From positions 1 through 64,000 of the forward strand of contig NZ_JAGKJI010000037.1 in assembly GCF_020329485.1 (NCBI RefSeq): a DNA stretch of 64,000 bases. The letters are read 5' to 3'. The translations under genes were made by a program, and so were the position numbers. Below are positions 44,651-54,263 of the stretch, piece by piece. The stretch comes from Bradyrhizobium cenepequi (GTDB lineage: Bacteria > Pseudomonadota > Alphaproteobacteria > Rhizobiales > Xanthobacteraceae). Numbering within the stretch: position 1 is the first letter of the stretch; each line of letters starts with the position of its first letter. The notes below the pieces were generated by a model. The model worked only from the letters and a program-made list of their open reading frames with translations. It did no database searches and was not told the DNA's origin.

Positions 44651-45950
44651 ATGCCTGCATGCTCAATACCGCACAAATGGCTCGAACCGCTCGCGCTGCG
44701 CCTGATGTATATCGGGGGCTCTGCTGCGCGCGGCTGGACCCTACTTCCTTGAATGAAGCTGAAAATGACGCAATGAAGCGTCATTGTCTGGAGCTAGTTC
44801 GAAGGTGGTCGAAGGAAGCCACAAGAGAGCACCGACGTGGGCGCACACGCGTTGCGCGGCAATATCAAACACGTTTGTTCGAAAGTCTTGCTTCCCGCTT
44901 TGTTGCCGCTTGTCAAGCTGAGTGGAAGGTTCGTCGGCGGCAGCGTCAGCAACAACGCGCAAAAGGCAGTTCACCCGCTTCCGTTCCAGTGAACGTCGCT
45001 CGCGCTTGGCGGACTGCGGAGAGGCTTGCAGATCCCGCGCCCGCCAGCGTCATCATTCATGCTGAACCAAAAAAGAGCGGCGGCTTTCGGCTAGTCTGCT
45101 CTCCAGACGAATTCGGCGTTGCGAAGCAAATGCTCTTCGTGAATGCCGTCAAGCCTTTTGCAAGTTTACACCCTTCGCAATTTGCGTTGCGCCGGGGGTG
45201 GGCGGCAGCTTGCAAGAGCCTCTGGCAAACAATGAACGAGCCGCACATGCAAAATACAATGTTCGTTCAATTCGACGTGGTCGACTTCTTCGGATCGATC
45301 TCGCGCGAATATGTCGAGGAGGCAATACCAGCGCCCAAGGCCGTAATACGCAGCACGTTGTTCATGGATAACTGGCGTATGACGTTTAAGGGAATTGGTT
45401 CTACGACGGACCGGCGCGGCTTACCTCAGGGATTGGCCGCCTCGTCGTTGGTGGCAGAAATGGTGATGGCCGATGTTCTTAGGGAGATAGCCGACCTATT
45501 CCTGGAGCTACGTTGTATCCACGCTTATTCTGACAATTGGGGTAGCTTCGTGCCGCACAACCAAGACGCAGGCGACCTGGTAGAAAGTCTAAAGAATGCA
45601 TTCGAAACGCATCGCGCCGGTCCATATCGTCTTACCGATCGAACTCGTCTCGCCGGGCAATCGTTCGAATTCCTCGGTATCTACTTCAAGCCCGCGAACG
45701 CCGGTCAGCGAGCGAGGGTTTCACTCCGAGCAGCGTCTCAAGGTGGAAAGAATTGGAATTCACCGGGCAACTAATTGAGGCGAGCACCGCTGACGACGTG
45801 CTGAGGGTATTGGATCGGCTACGGTGTTTCTGGTCGGCATACGGGTTAGCTCCCGAGACAGAAAAACTCGGCAAGCGAATTTGTCGGTTGGCTATTGGAG
45901 AACTGGAATTCCAAAGGCGTAGAGGCGATGCCCACCCCGAACGCAGCTAG
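44651..45950 (+). pseudogene. reverse-transcriptase-like protein, two frameshifts
   Basis: The N-terminus (MPACSIPHKWLEPLALRLMY from 44651) joins, by a shift at about 44730, LDPTSLNEAENDAMKRHCLE. The RT core follows: VIIHAEPKKSGGFRLVCSPD, MFVQFDVVDFFGSISREYVE (first catalytic Asp), RRGLPQGLAASSLVAEMVMA (LPQG motif), CIHAYSDNWGSF (YxDD position, here Y-S-D-N) and SFEFLGIYFKP. A second shift at about 45735 leads into TGQLIEASTADDVLRVLDRL to 45950. The fold is that of a prokaryotic RT outside the common group II intron pattern. The exact class is not certain, and both frameshifts must be checked before calling it dead. Confidence 0.7.
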
Positions 45951-46028
45951 AACAGGATACGCGGATCCATGCTGCGGACAGCGAACGTTGCTAAGCTCCG
46001 CAAGTAGCATGTAACCTGCTGATATTGC

Positions 46029-46083
46029 TGGCGCACCCGACAAGATTCGAACGTGTGACCTTTGCCTTCGGAGGGCAACGCTC
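46029..46083 (-). tRNA. 3' part of tRNA-Arg(CCG), probable attachment-site scar
   Basis: On the minus strand the last 55 nt of a tRNA are readable: GAGCGTTGCCCTCCGAAGGC with a CCG anticodon in a 7-nt loop, the variable region, ACACG-TTCGAAT-CTTGT (T arm with one mismatch) and GGGTGCGCCA. The 5' acceptor strand and D arm are missing. 3' tRNA fragments like this are left when an island integrates at a tRNA gene. It separates the RT/restriction debris from the poxB region. Confidence 0.8.
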
Positions 46084-46189
46084 ACGCTATGCAGCGGATC
46101 GCGGATGCGTGCTCTCTGTCGCACGAAGCGGGTGTCGCGAACCGCCACGCGTTGGGATCAGGGCGAATGTGGGCGTAACAGTTGCTTCC

Positions 46190-46290
46190 GGACCGAATAT
46201 CTTCATGCGGCCCGCCAGCCAGCCCAGAGCGGCGACGAACAGGATGGGCACGAGAGCCGTCAGGATGATAGTAGACTGATCCGTCCTCTT
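46190..46290 (-). pseudogene. AEC (auxin efflux carrier)-family transporter, N-terminal stub
   Basis: The minus strand reads STIILTALVPILFVAALGWL, AGRMKIFGPEA, the first membrane helix of AEC transporters. It begins about 15 bp after the poxB stop in the same direction, so it was probably in an operon with poxB. It is cut off before the tRNA fragment. Confidence 0.7.
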
Positions 46291-46300
46291 CGATCCAGTG

Positions 46301-48031
46301 TCAGCGCCAAAGATTGGTGCGTGCGAGGTCGAGCACTTCATCCGCGCGGCCGTTCAGGATCGCCTTGACCATGTAGAGAGTGAAGCCCTTGGCCATCTCG
46401 GTGGTCACCTTGGGCGGGATGGCGAGCTCTTGGCGATTAACCACGGCATCGATCAGCACCGGCCCGTCATGGGCCAACGCGGCCGCAATACCCAGCTCGA
46501 CATCGGCTGCGTGCTCGAGCCGAATGCCACGAATGCCGACCGCTTCGGCCATTGCTGCGAAGTTCGGGTTGCGCAGCTCCGTGCCGGTATCGAGGAAGCC
46601 CGTCGATTTCTGCTCGAGCTCGATGAAACCGAGCGCGCCATTGTTGAAGACGACCACCTTCGCCGGAAGTCCCAACTGCGCGAGGCTGAGGAAGTCGCCC
46701 ATCAGCATGGTGAAACCGCCATCGCCGGACATCGAGATCACCTGCCGCTGCGGGAAGGCCGCCTGTGCGCCCACGGCCTGCGCCATGGCATTGGCCATCG
46801 AGCCATGCCAGAACGAGCCGATCAGCCGGCGCTTGCCGTTCATGGCGAGGTAGCGCGCAGCCCAGACGGTCGGCAGTCCGACGTCGCAGGTGAACACCGC
46901 GTCCTCGGCGGCGAGGTCGCTCAACGCCTTGGCCACCTGTTGCGGGTGGATGAGCTTCCTGCCCGGCGTGCCGACGGCAAGGTCGTCGAGCGCCCTGCGC
47001 GTGTTGCGATAATGGCTCTGCGCCTTGTTCAGATGGCGGCTATCCTGCTTCTCCTCGAGCAGCGGCAGCAGCAGCTTGAGTGTCAGCCGGACATCGCCGA
47101 CGAGGCCAACATCGATCGGCGCCCGCCGCCCAAGCTGCTCCGGCCGCAGGTCGACTTGCGCGAGGCGGGCCGACCCTCGCGGATAGAACTGGCGATAGGG
47201 GAAATCTGTCCCGAGCATGAGCAGCGCATCGCAGTCGTTCATCGCGTAGTACCCGGAGGTGAAGCCGATCAGTCCGGTCATGCCGACGTCATAGGGATTG
47301 TCCCACTCGACGTGCTCCTTGCCTTTGAGTGCATGAACCATCGGCGCCTTCAGCCGCTCGCCCAGTGCAACGAGCTGCTCATGCGCGCCGGCGCAACCCG
47401 ATCCGCACAGGACCGTGACCCGGCTGGCGCCGTTCAGCAGATCGGTAAGCTTCTGCAGATCCGCCGCGGATGGTGCGACCTCCGCCCTCGGCGGCAGCAG
47501 ATTGTCGGGATTTGGGGCCGGCGCGTCGGTGGCGGGCTGCAATGCGACGTCGCCGGGAATCACAACGACCGACACACCGCCCTTGCCGATGGCCGTTCGG
47601 ATCGCGACCTCCAAGGTCCGCGGCATCTGTGCTGCGCCGGAGACCAGCTCGCAGTAATGGCTGCATTCCTGGAACAGGCTTTCCGGATGCGTCTCCTGAA
47701 AGTAGCCGGAGCCGATCTCGGGCGAGGGGATATGCGCCGCGATCGCGAGCACCGGCACGCGCGACCGGTGGCAGTCGAACAATCCGTTGATCAGGTGCAG
47801 ATTTCCCGGCCCGCAGCTGCCCGCGCACACAGCCAGATCGCCGGTCAGATGGGCCTCGGCGCCGGCCGCGAAGGCCGCCACTTCCTCGTGCCGGACATGA
47901 ACCCATTCGATCTTGCCCTGGCGACGCACCGCATCGGTCAGCCCGTTCAGGCTGTCGCCAACGATACCGTAGATTCGTTTGACGCCCGCCGCAGAGAGGG
48001 TTTCCGCAAATTGATCCGCGACCGTCTTCAT
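46301..48031 (-). CDS. poxB: pyruvate dehydrogenase (quinone)/pyruvate oxidase PoxB
   Basis: The product (576 aa) is a thiamine-diphosphate and FAD enzyme that decarboxylates pyruvate to acetate and CO2, passing electrons to ubiquinone at the membrane. It has the PYR domain with RHEEVAAFAAGAEAHLTGDL (catalytic Glu) and VCAGSCGPGNLHLINGLFDC, a central FAD-like domain (MLGTDFPYRQFYPRGSARL) and the PP domain with the TPP motif MSGDGGFTMLMGDFLSLAQL ... VVFNNGALGFIELEQ. The C-terminus KGFTLYMVKAILNGRADEVL is the length of E. coli PoxB, whose tail binds the membrane. Start after AGGAGCC. Confidence 0.9.
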   Translation of the reverse strand: MKTVADQFAETLSAAGVKRIYGIVGDSLNGLTDAVRRQGKIEWVHVRHEEVAAFAAGAEAHLTGDLAVCAGSCGPGNLHLINGLFDCHRSRVPVLAIAAHIPSPEIGSGYFQETHPESLFQECSHYCELVSGAAQMPRTLEVAIRTAIGKGGVSVVVIPGDVALQPATDAPAPNPDNLLPPRAEVAPSAADLQKLTDLLNGASRVTVLCGSGCAGAHEQLVALGERLKAPMVHALKGKEHVEWDNPYDVGMTGLIGFTSGYYAMNDCDALLMLGTDFPYRQFYPRGSARLAQVDLRPEQLGRRAPIDVGLVGDVRLTLKLLLPLLEEKQDSRHLNKAQSHYRNTRRALDDLAVGTPGRKLIHPQQVAKALSDLAAEDAVFTCDVGLPTVWAARYLAMNGKRRLIGSFWHGSMANAMAQAVGAQAAFPQRQVISMSGDGGFTMLMGDFLSLAQLGLPAKVVVFNNGALGFIELEQKSTGFLDTGTELRNPNFAAMAEAVGIRGIRLEHAADVELGIAAALAHDGPVLIDAVVNRQELAIPPKVTTEMAKGFTLYMVKAILNGRADEVLDLARTNLWR

Positions 48032-48165
48032 GACCAGGCTCCTTTTTGCCGTGCCGACGCAAGGACGCGTCCGACCTAACCGAAATGGAGTGATGGCGTC
48101 GTTAGGTCCAATATGTCGGCTAGGTGTCTTTCATACTTTTGCGGTATCGTAGGCTGTGTGGGGTG

Positions 48166-49453
48166 ATGGCGCATAACATGGATAGCGAGACCGCTCGGAA
48201 TTCAGCCGAATCCATGCTCGTCGACGCGTTACGCGTCGTCGTGCGGCTGGGTTTGCTTATGCTCCGAAGCGGCACGACGAATTTTCGCGTAACTCAGGCC
48301 ATGAACCTGTTGGCTGACAAGCTCGGGCTCGAGACGCTCGACACGCATGTCACGCTGAACGGGATCGCCGCTACGGCGACACGCGCCGATCGCGTGGTGA
48401 CGCTAGTGCGTGAAAACACCCTTATGGGCCTCAACGCCCATCGGCTTGCCGTGCTCGATCGGCTGGTGGCGAAGGTGGATGTCGGAGCAAGCCCAGCCGC
48501 GATCGATGCTCAGCTTGATGATGTGGAGCGCATGGCGCCGTTGCATGCTCTTCCCGTTACTGCAATCGCCGTCGGCACCGCCTGCGGTGCATTCGCGGCG
48601 CTGAACGGCGGCGGTCTCATCGCGTGCTGCGTGGCCGCCGTAAGCGCCGCGGCCGGTCAGGCGCTGCGCGTCGTTCTGCTCGGCTGCCGCCTCAACCAGC
48701 TGTTCGTCTCGGCCCTATGCGCCGTGGTCGCCTCGGCACTTTATTGGATGGTCGCCAGGGTAGTGCTGTGGACGAGCCCGGGGCGGCTCGACGACGCAGC
48801 AGGATTCATATCGGCCGTGTTGTTCCTAGTGCCCGGATTTCCGCTTGTAACGGCATTGCTGGATCTGATTCGGCTCCACTTCACCTCCGGCCTGACGCGC
48901 ATCGCCTACGGCTTCATGCTTCTGCTGGCCGGCTCTGCGGGACTGGGGCTGGTGACGGGGGCGGCCGGACTGGTTCCGACCATCCCGGGGGCGACCAGCG
49001 GCGGTCCGGCCTGGACAACTCTGATCGATGCGCTCGCAAGTTTCGCCGGGGGCGTCGGGTTTTGCCATTCTCTACAACAGCACATGGCGCGCGGCGCTCG
49101 CGGTCGGTGGCCTTGCAGTCGTCGGCAATTTACTGCGGCTGTCCTTCCACGATGCCGGGCTGGCGCTCGCGTCGGCGACCTTCCTCGGTGCTCTCGTCGT
49201 CGGGCTGGCGGCGACTTGGGTTGGCCCGCGCGTGGAGAAACCGCGCATTGCGCTGACCGTGCCGGGCATTATGATTCCCGGCCTCCTCGCCTACGACACG
49301 ATGACATTGTTCAATCGCGGCGATGTGATTGCGGCGCTCAAGACGGGCGTCCAGGCCGCTTTCATCCTCGGCGCCATGGCAATGGACTTGGGCGTCGCCC
49401 GAATCCTGACGGACAAGGCCTGGGCCTTGCACGACATCCATAGGCAGGGCTGA
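48166..49453 (+). pseudogene. ThrE-like threonine/serine exporter, single frameshift
   Basis: The N-terminal cytoplasmic DUF1212 domain (LRVVVRLGLLMLRSGTTNFR, LGLETLDTHVTLNGIAATAT) and the first membrane helices are in one frame from ATG 48166. The last part (AILYNSTWRAALAVGGLAVV, TVPGIMIPGLLAYDTMTLFN) is in another frame ending at TGA 49451-49453. The shift lies at about 49050-49062, where GGGGGCGTCGGGTTTTG is a homopolymer-rich spot. If the shift is real, the last membrane helices are lost. Confidence 0.8.
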
Positions 49454-49454
49454 A

Positions 49455-50369
49455 ATGGAGCTGCGGCATCTCCGGTATTTCGTGGCCGTGGCCGAGGAGC
49501 TGCACTTTACCCGCGCGGCCGAACGGCTCGGCATGAAGCAGCCGCCGCTCAGCCTGCAGATCCGGCAACTGGAGACCGAGTTGGGCACACGGCTCTTCCG
49601 TCGTCTGACGCGGGGTATCGAGCTCACCGAAACCGGGATGCTGCTGCTGGATGACGCCCGCCGCATCCTCGATCAGGTCGAGCGGACAAAGGCCAGCGTG
49701 CTGAGCCGCGCGCGCGGCGAGAGCGGGGGCATTCACGTCGGCTTCGCCGGTGCGACATATTTCCAGCCGCTCGTTCCTGGCATCATCCGGGCCTACCGGG
49801 AACGCTATCCCGGTGTCCTTCTCTCGCCCCAACAGAGCAATACGCCACAACTGGTCTCGGAGCTCCGCACCGGCGAGATCGACACGGCGTTCATCCGGCC
49901 GCCGATCAGCGACAGCGAAGAACTTGCAATCCTTCCTCTAATCGAGGAGCCGATGCTAATCGTGCTGCCGGCCGTCCATTCTCTTGCGAACCGGGATGCG
50001 GTGCCCGTCGCCGCGCTTGCGCAGGAGACTCTGATTCTTTTCCCGCGGGCGATCGGTCCCGGTTTACACGACGCCATCATTGCGGCCTGCCAGCGGGCGG
50101 GGTTCAGTCCTAATCTGGGGCAGGAGGCGCCGCAGATCCCCTCCATCGTCTATATGGTCGCCGCCGGCTTCGGCGTGTCGATCGTGCCGCAGTCGACTGA
50201 CCGGATCCGGGCGGAAGGCGTGCGGTACCTGCCAATAAAAGGCGACGGTCCCGTCGCGCCGATCAGCCTGGCCTACCGCCGAGATGATCACTCGCCCGCC
50301 GTCCGCAACTTCGTCGAGTTGGCGCGCCAGTCGGGGCGCGCGGCGCATAGGAGACGGACAACCCGCTGA
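49455..50369 (+). CDS. LysR-family transcriptional regulator
   Basis: The product (304 aa) has an N-terminal winged helix-turn-helix (MELRHLRYFVAVAEELHFTR, AAERLGMKQPPLSLQIRQLE) and a LysR effector domain (GGIHVGFAGATYFQPLVPGI ... PQIPSIVYMVAAGFGVSIVP). It starts one base after the stop of the ThrE-like gene in the same direction, which suggests co-transcription. The class resembles BenM/CatM-like regulators of small aromatic or organic acids; the effector is unknown. Confidence 0.9.
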   Translation: MELRHLRYFVAVAEELHFTRAAERLGMKQPPLSLQIRQLETELGTRLFRRLTRGIELTETGMLLLDDARRILDQVERTKASVLSRARGESGGIHVGFAGATYFQPLVPGIIRAYRERYPGVLLSPQQSNTPQLVSELRTGEIDTAFIRPPISDSEELAILPLIEEPMLIVLPAVHSLANRDAVPVAALAQETLILFPRAIGPGLHDAIIAACQRAGFSPNLGQEAPQIPSIVYMVAAGFGVSIVPQSTDRIRAEGVRYLPIKGDGPVAPISLAYRRDDHSPAVRNFVELARQSGRAAHRRRTTR

Positions 50370-50489
50370 AGGCCGCCGCGGTCATACTTTCCGCGTATCG
50401 ATTTCGCGGAAGCCGGATATTGGACGTATCGACCCGGTTTCCCCATCCTTGCATGCATCGCCACGTCGGCGAACGAACGGAGGTGTGAC

Positions 50490-51015
50490 ATGACAACTTT
50501 CTCGATACCCGGCCTGGACGATCCGGCAGCGACAGATCTCACCGGCTTCGACCTGATCAATCAGCCGCTGTTCAACAAGGGTACGGCCTTCACTGAGGAA
50601 GAGCGCGATGCGTTTCGGCTGCATGGCCTGCTTCCGCCCCATCTCGGCACGCTCGAAGAGCAGGTGAGCCGACGCCTCAAGGCGGTGCGCAGCTTCGAGA
50701 CCGATTTCGAGCGATATCCCCTTCCTGCGCGATCTGCAGGATTTGAACGAAACCCTGTTTTAGGTCCTACTCGTGTAGCATATCGAAGAGCTCCTGCCTC
50801 TAGTCTATACGCCGACCGTTGGCGAAGGCTGCCAGCGCTTCAGCGAGATTTGGCGCAAACCCCGCGGCCTGTTTCTCAGCTATCCGAACCGGCACCGTAT
50901 TCGGGAGATTCTCGCCGACCCGCGTTTCGACCGGGTTCGCGTGATCGTCTTTAGCGACGGCGAGCGCATTCTCGGCCTTGGCGACCAGGACGCCGGTGAT
51001 GCGCGAGACCCCGAT
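50490..51015 (+). pseudogene. NAD-dependent malic enzyme, N-terminal fragment
   Basis: After GGAGGTG, ATG 50490 reads TAFTEEERDAFRLHGLLPPH. A frameshift at about 50712 leads to PFLRDLQDLNETLF, then TAG, VLLV, a second TAG, HIEELLPLVYTPTVGEGCQR, FSEIWRKPRGLFLSYPNRHR and VIVFSDGERILGLGDQDAG. This is the malic-domain N-terminus of malic enzymes; the NAD-binding half is absent. Confidence 0.88.
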
Positions 51016-51188
51016 AGAACTCCTGCTCCATCACGCAACCCCACGACATCACTGCCCGGAGTTGAATAGCTCGAATTCGGAGAGTCAAGTAGCGCGAGCG
51101 CCATGACGTTGCCCCGGACAACTTTCCGGCATGCGCTTGTGTCGGCGCGTCCGGCGGGCCTAAGCTGCCGGCGGCAGGAAAATTCGAC

Positions 51189-51371
51189 ATGGCGGTGCTG
51201 TATCCGATCCGGACAGCGTGCCCGGTCTGCGGAAGGCCCATGAAGCTCGTCAAGGACGACGCCGGTGCGGGGAGGGAGCGCTACGTCTGCACCCTTTGCG
51301 ATGACGACCCGCTGCACGACCCCGCAGCCCGCAAGTGGGTGGACAGTCCGCTGAAGCCGCCGGCGAAGTAG
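51189..51371 (+). CDS. small zinc-ribbon-like hypothetical protein
   Basis: The product (60 aa) is MAVLYPIRTACPVCGRPMKL ... GRERYVCTLCDDDPLHDPAA. Two C-x-x-C pairs spaced by 22 residues form a likely zinc ribbon. The short ends in a Pro-rich tail (SPLKPPAK). The gene has its own upstream region and looks intact. Function unknown. Confidence 0.6.
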   Translation: MAVLYPIRTACPVCGRPMKLVKDDAGAGRERYVCTLCDDDPLHDPAARKWVDSPLKPPAK

Positions 51372-51536
51372 TGCGCGCTGCGGTGCCGCGCCTCGCGGAT
51401 GCCTCCTCGGGCGTGAGCTCGTAGTGGCTTCGACCGCGTTGTCCCTTAAGTGAACATCCGCAATGTCGCGGCGGCGCCTCCTGCGTCATATTCTGCGCAT
51501 GAAGCGCCCGATCCAGTTCAAGTGCCGCAGACGGGA

Positions 51537-51698
51537 ATGAACGTGCAGCACGAGCTAGACAATACGCCGGCCATCGGCGCCGCGGACACGCACGTGTCGG
51601 TGTGGTGTCCAGCCTGCGGTTCGTTGCATCTGGCTAACACGACGACGCTGCTCGGCGACCCGAGCGCGCGGCAGGCGCATGCGAAAAGCGGCGCCTGA
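51537..51698 (+). CDS. small hypothetical protein with CxxC motif
   Basis: The product (53 aa) is MNVQHELDNTPAIGAADTHV, then SVWCPACGSLHLANTTTLLG. One C-x-x-C knuckle is visible. The frame is longer upstream (to 51450) but ATG 51537 is a reasonable start. Possibly a remnant of a longer gene; no function recognised. Confidence 0.4.
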   Translation: MNVQHELDNTPAIGAADTHVSVWCPACGSLHLANTTTLLGDPSARQAHAKSGA

Positions 51699-52118
51699 CC
51701 GGCGGCTCTTTCGATGGCAAGGGGCTGCCCAAGTGCGGCGGGCCGATGAAGTTGCGGCCCAGCGTACGCAGGAATGCACTCTATGCCGCGCGCTCGCCGG
51801 AACGCTTTGACTCGCGTCAAACAAATACGTCACTGAGTGAGCTTGACCGATGCCTTGTCGAAGATGTGCAGGTTGCCGGCAGCCACCACGGCATGGGCGC
51901 CGAAGCGACTGATGCGGCCCAATCCGAGAACCAGACCCGGCCGTTCGCTTTGAGCCATGTCACTCGGAGGCCGTGCTGTAGCGGATGAGGTTCGGCACCT
52001 GCGAAGGGGACAAGTTCTACGCAATTGCAGCGGCGCCGTTAATGCCGAAGACCACCAAGCGCCTTTACGCGTCTTTCGCCTCTCGGCCCTAGCCTGTGGA
52101 ACGGCTGGGGCAATCTCA
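51699..52118. other. region without an assigned gene
   Basis: A minus-strand frame ending at 51830 closes with RFGAHAVVAAGNLHIFDKAS, which resembles the very end of sugar ABC ATPases of the UgpC/MsmK type, but the support is too short for a call. Otherwise no gene is seen. Confidence 0.3.
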
Positions 52119-52650
52119 ATGAGCTTATTTGCGCGACTCCGTACCGCTTTCAGCGTGGGCGACCTGACCGATCCGCTCGGTCGTTCGCTGCTCATGGAAC
52201 AATTTCGTGTGCTCCGGAAGCAAGTGCCGGTTCTCTACACCGTGCTGCTCGTCGACAGTATCAGCGTAGGGCTGGTCCTCCCGTCTACGGTGTCGCCATG
52301 GCTGAGATTCGCGTTGCCGGCCGCTCTCCTTGCGATCTGTCTCCTTCGGCTGGTCCAGTGGATCCGCCTGAAGGGGATCGATTTCACACCGGAGGAGGCG
52401 TACCGCGGGCTCGTCAGAACCCGGCTGGTAGCGGTGGTGCTCAACGCGGGCTTCGTGTTCTGGATCCTGGCGCTGTTCAGGGCTGTAGAGCCGAGCCTGC
52501 GCGCCTGTCGCGTTGCTCGTGTTCATGGGATGTATCGGCACGGCGTACTGCCTCGCCAGCTTCCCGCCGGCGTCCCGGCTGACGATGATCATCGCCGGTG
52601 CACCGATCGCGACGGTGCGAGAGCCAATATTGCAGACGATGACGTAATTG
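52119..52650 (+). pseudogene. membrane-anchored GGDEF/EAL-type protein, N-terminal part
   Basis: ATG 52119 starts MSLFARLRTAFSVGDLTDPL, followed by a membrane sensor region (VPVLYTVLLVDSISVGLVLP, FALPAALLAICLLRLVQWI). A frameshift at about 52500 moves the last two helices (ALLVFMGCIGTAYCLASFPP) to another frame, and the gene ends at about 52650 next to IS110. The N-terminus matches those of rhizobial diguanylate cyclases/phosphodiesterases from my knowledge of the family; no catalytic domain is left. Confidence 0.6.
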
Positions 52651-52724
52651 CGGCCGGGGCTCGGGCAACAAAATGATCACGGTATGGTCGAGCTCCCGCA
52701 AATAACCGATTCGGAGCAACTGCC

Positions 52725-53753
52725 ATGAAGCAATACGTTGGGTTGGACGTCTCGCAAAGAGAAACCGCAGTGTGTGTGGTCGGCGAGACGGGACAAGTGA
52801 TCTTCGAAGGAAAGGTAAAATCTGATCCGGGCGCTTTGACCAATTTGCTTCGCAAACATGCGCCTCATGCCGAGCGCATCAGCTTTGAGACGGGTGCGAT
52901 GGCAAGTTCGCTATGGCATGAACTCCGCAGGGTTGATCTGCCGGTTGTCTGGATCGACGCTCGGCATGCGCATGCAGCTTTGTCGGTCCGCATGAACAAG
53001 AGCGATCAGAACGACGCGCGAGGCCTCGCCGAACTCGTGCGGGTCGGTTGGTATCGAGAGGTAAGGGTCAAGAGCGAAGAAAGTCAAAAGGTCCGCGCAA
53101 TACTCGTTACGCGATCTCGTCTCGTGACCATTCGGCGGGATATTGAGAACCAGATCCGCAGTCTGATCAAAGAATACGGATTGCTGTTCCCACGCGCCAT
53201 CGGCCTGCAGTTCCGTAACCAGGTCCGCGAAACCTTGGGTGACGATCATCCACTGCTCGGCGTGATATCGCCGCTCCTGTTGATCCACGAGAACGTCTGC
53301 CAACAACAGAGCAAGCTCGATGACGAGGTCCGCCGACTGGCAAAACTGGACGAGACCGCGCGCCGCCTGATGACGGTTCCTGGTGTCGGCGTGGTGACGG
53401 CCTTAACGTTCCGATATACGATTGATGACCCATCGCGCTTCCGATCGGCATCAGCCGTCGGCGCCTATCTGGGCCTTACACCGCGGCGCAGTCAGTCCGG
53501 CGCAACAGACACCATTGGCAAGATCTCTCGATGGGGCGACCGGCTTCTCCGAACCTACTTGTTTGAAGCCGCTACCGTCCTGCTTTATCGAACGAAGAAA
53601 TGGTCCTCCCTCAAGGCCTGGGGCATGAAGCTCGCAAAGCGGATCGGCATGAGGAAGGCAAAGGTCGCCATTGCGCGGAAGATCGCCTTAGTTCTTCACT
53701 GCATCTGGGTCGATGGCACATCGTTCGACTGGGGTCAGGCGAAGGAAGCCTGA
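52725..53753 (+). CDS. IS110-family transposase (DEDD type)
   Basis: The product (342 aa) is complete. The RuvC-like DEDD domain shows YVGLDVSQRETAVCVVGE (Asp8), RISFETGAMASSLWHELR (Glu) and MNKSDQNDARGLAELVRVGW (two Asp). The Transposase_20 domain shows LMTVPGVGVVTALTFRYTID and AYLGLTPRRSQSGATDTIGK, with the serine region SRWGDRLLRTYLFEAA. Such recombinases use an element-encoded bridge RNA. The short 5' gap and long 3' noncoding stretch suggest the IS1111-like arrangement. It appears active. Confidence 0.92.
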   Translation: MKQYVGLDVSQRETAVCVVGETGQVIFEGKVKSDPGALTNLLRKHAPHAERISFETGAMASSLWHELRRVDLPVVWIDARHAHAALSVRMNKSDQNDARGLAELVRVGWYREVRVKSEESQKVRAILVTRSRLVTIRRDIENQIRSLIKEYGLLFPRAIGLQFRNQVRETLGDDHPLLGVISPLLLIHENVCQQQSKLDDEVRRLAKLDETARRLMTVPGVGVVTALTFRYTIDDPSRFRSASAVGAYLGLTPRRSQSGATDTIGKISRWGDRLLRTYLFEAATVLLYRTKKWSSLKAWGMKLAKRIGMRKAKVAIARKIALVLHCIWVDGTSFDWGQAKEA

Positions 53754-53770
53754 TCCTATTTATCAGCTCC

Positions 53771-53810
53771 TGGTCCGGTCCGCCGGACTAGCGATGTCCC
53801 GCTGGGACGG
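53771..53810 (+). ncRNA. candidate structured RNA at the 3' end of IS110 (possible bridge RNA part or terminator)
   Basis: Two adjacent hairpins follow the transposase: GTCCGG-TCCG-CCGGAC (53773-53788) and GTCCC-GCT-GGGAC (53796-53808). IS110-family elements encode bridge RNAs in a noncoding end. The loops and the extent of the RNA are not determined, and a terminator function cannot be excluded. Confidence 0.35.
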
Positions 53811-53988
53811 TGGTTGTGACGACCTCGTTCATTCGGCTGGTGGCGGCTCGACCGTACTCCGCTGCAGACGTTGAGGCGTCCGCCCCGGACATCATCATGA
53901 GGCGCTGCGCGACCTCGGAAAGGACCATGACCCCAGCGATGGCATCAGCCGGTCGGGGCGCGTGCGACGCTTGGCTGACAATCATATA

Positions 53989-54263
53989 TCAACCGCGCTC
54001 GCGCCGTCTCCGCAACCCTGGCCAGCTCCGACGGCGCGAGCGCTACCGTCGTGCCGGAGGCAAAACCAGAAGGATCGCTTGACAATCAACCGCAATTAAA
54101 GGGCCGAATGACACCCTATGTTCTGGTCACGGTCGATCCTGAAGAAGGACCCCGCATGAACGCGCGCCTACGTTGCGACGGACAAGACCCTGCGATCGGC
54201 GCACTCGTTGTCTGTCGATTCGAGGTGCATGACGAAAACTGGACGATTTTCGTTCTGGCCTAG
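53989..54263 (+). pseudogene. unrecognised protein C-terminus
   Basis: A frame without a clear start runs to TAG 54263 and reads ATLASSDGASATVVPEAKPE, TPYVLVTVDPEEGPRMNARL, VVCRFEVHDENWTIFVLA. The end has the look of a small beta-barrel domain. A GTG at 54051 could start a 70-residue version. The family is not recognised. Confidence 0.35.

Noticed and set aside
46298..48079. A 593-residue plus-strand frame opposite poxB
   Set aside because: It is the antisense shadow of poxB, whose thiamine and quinone-oxidase motifs are on the minus strand.
51830..52195. Minus-strand sugar ABC ATPase
   Set aside because: Only the last 25 or so residues look like a UgpC-type end and no Walker motifs are present.
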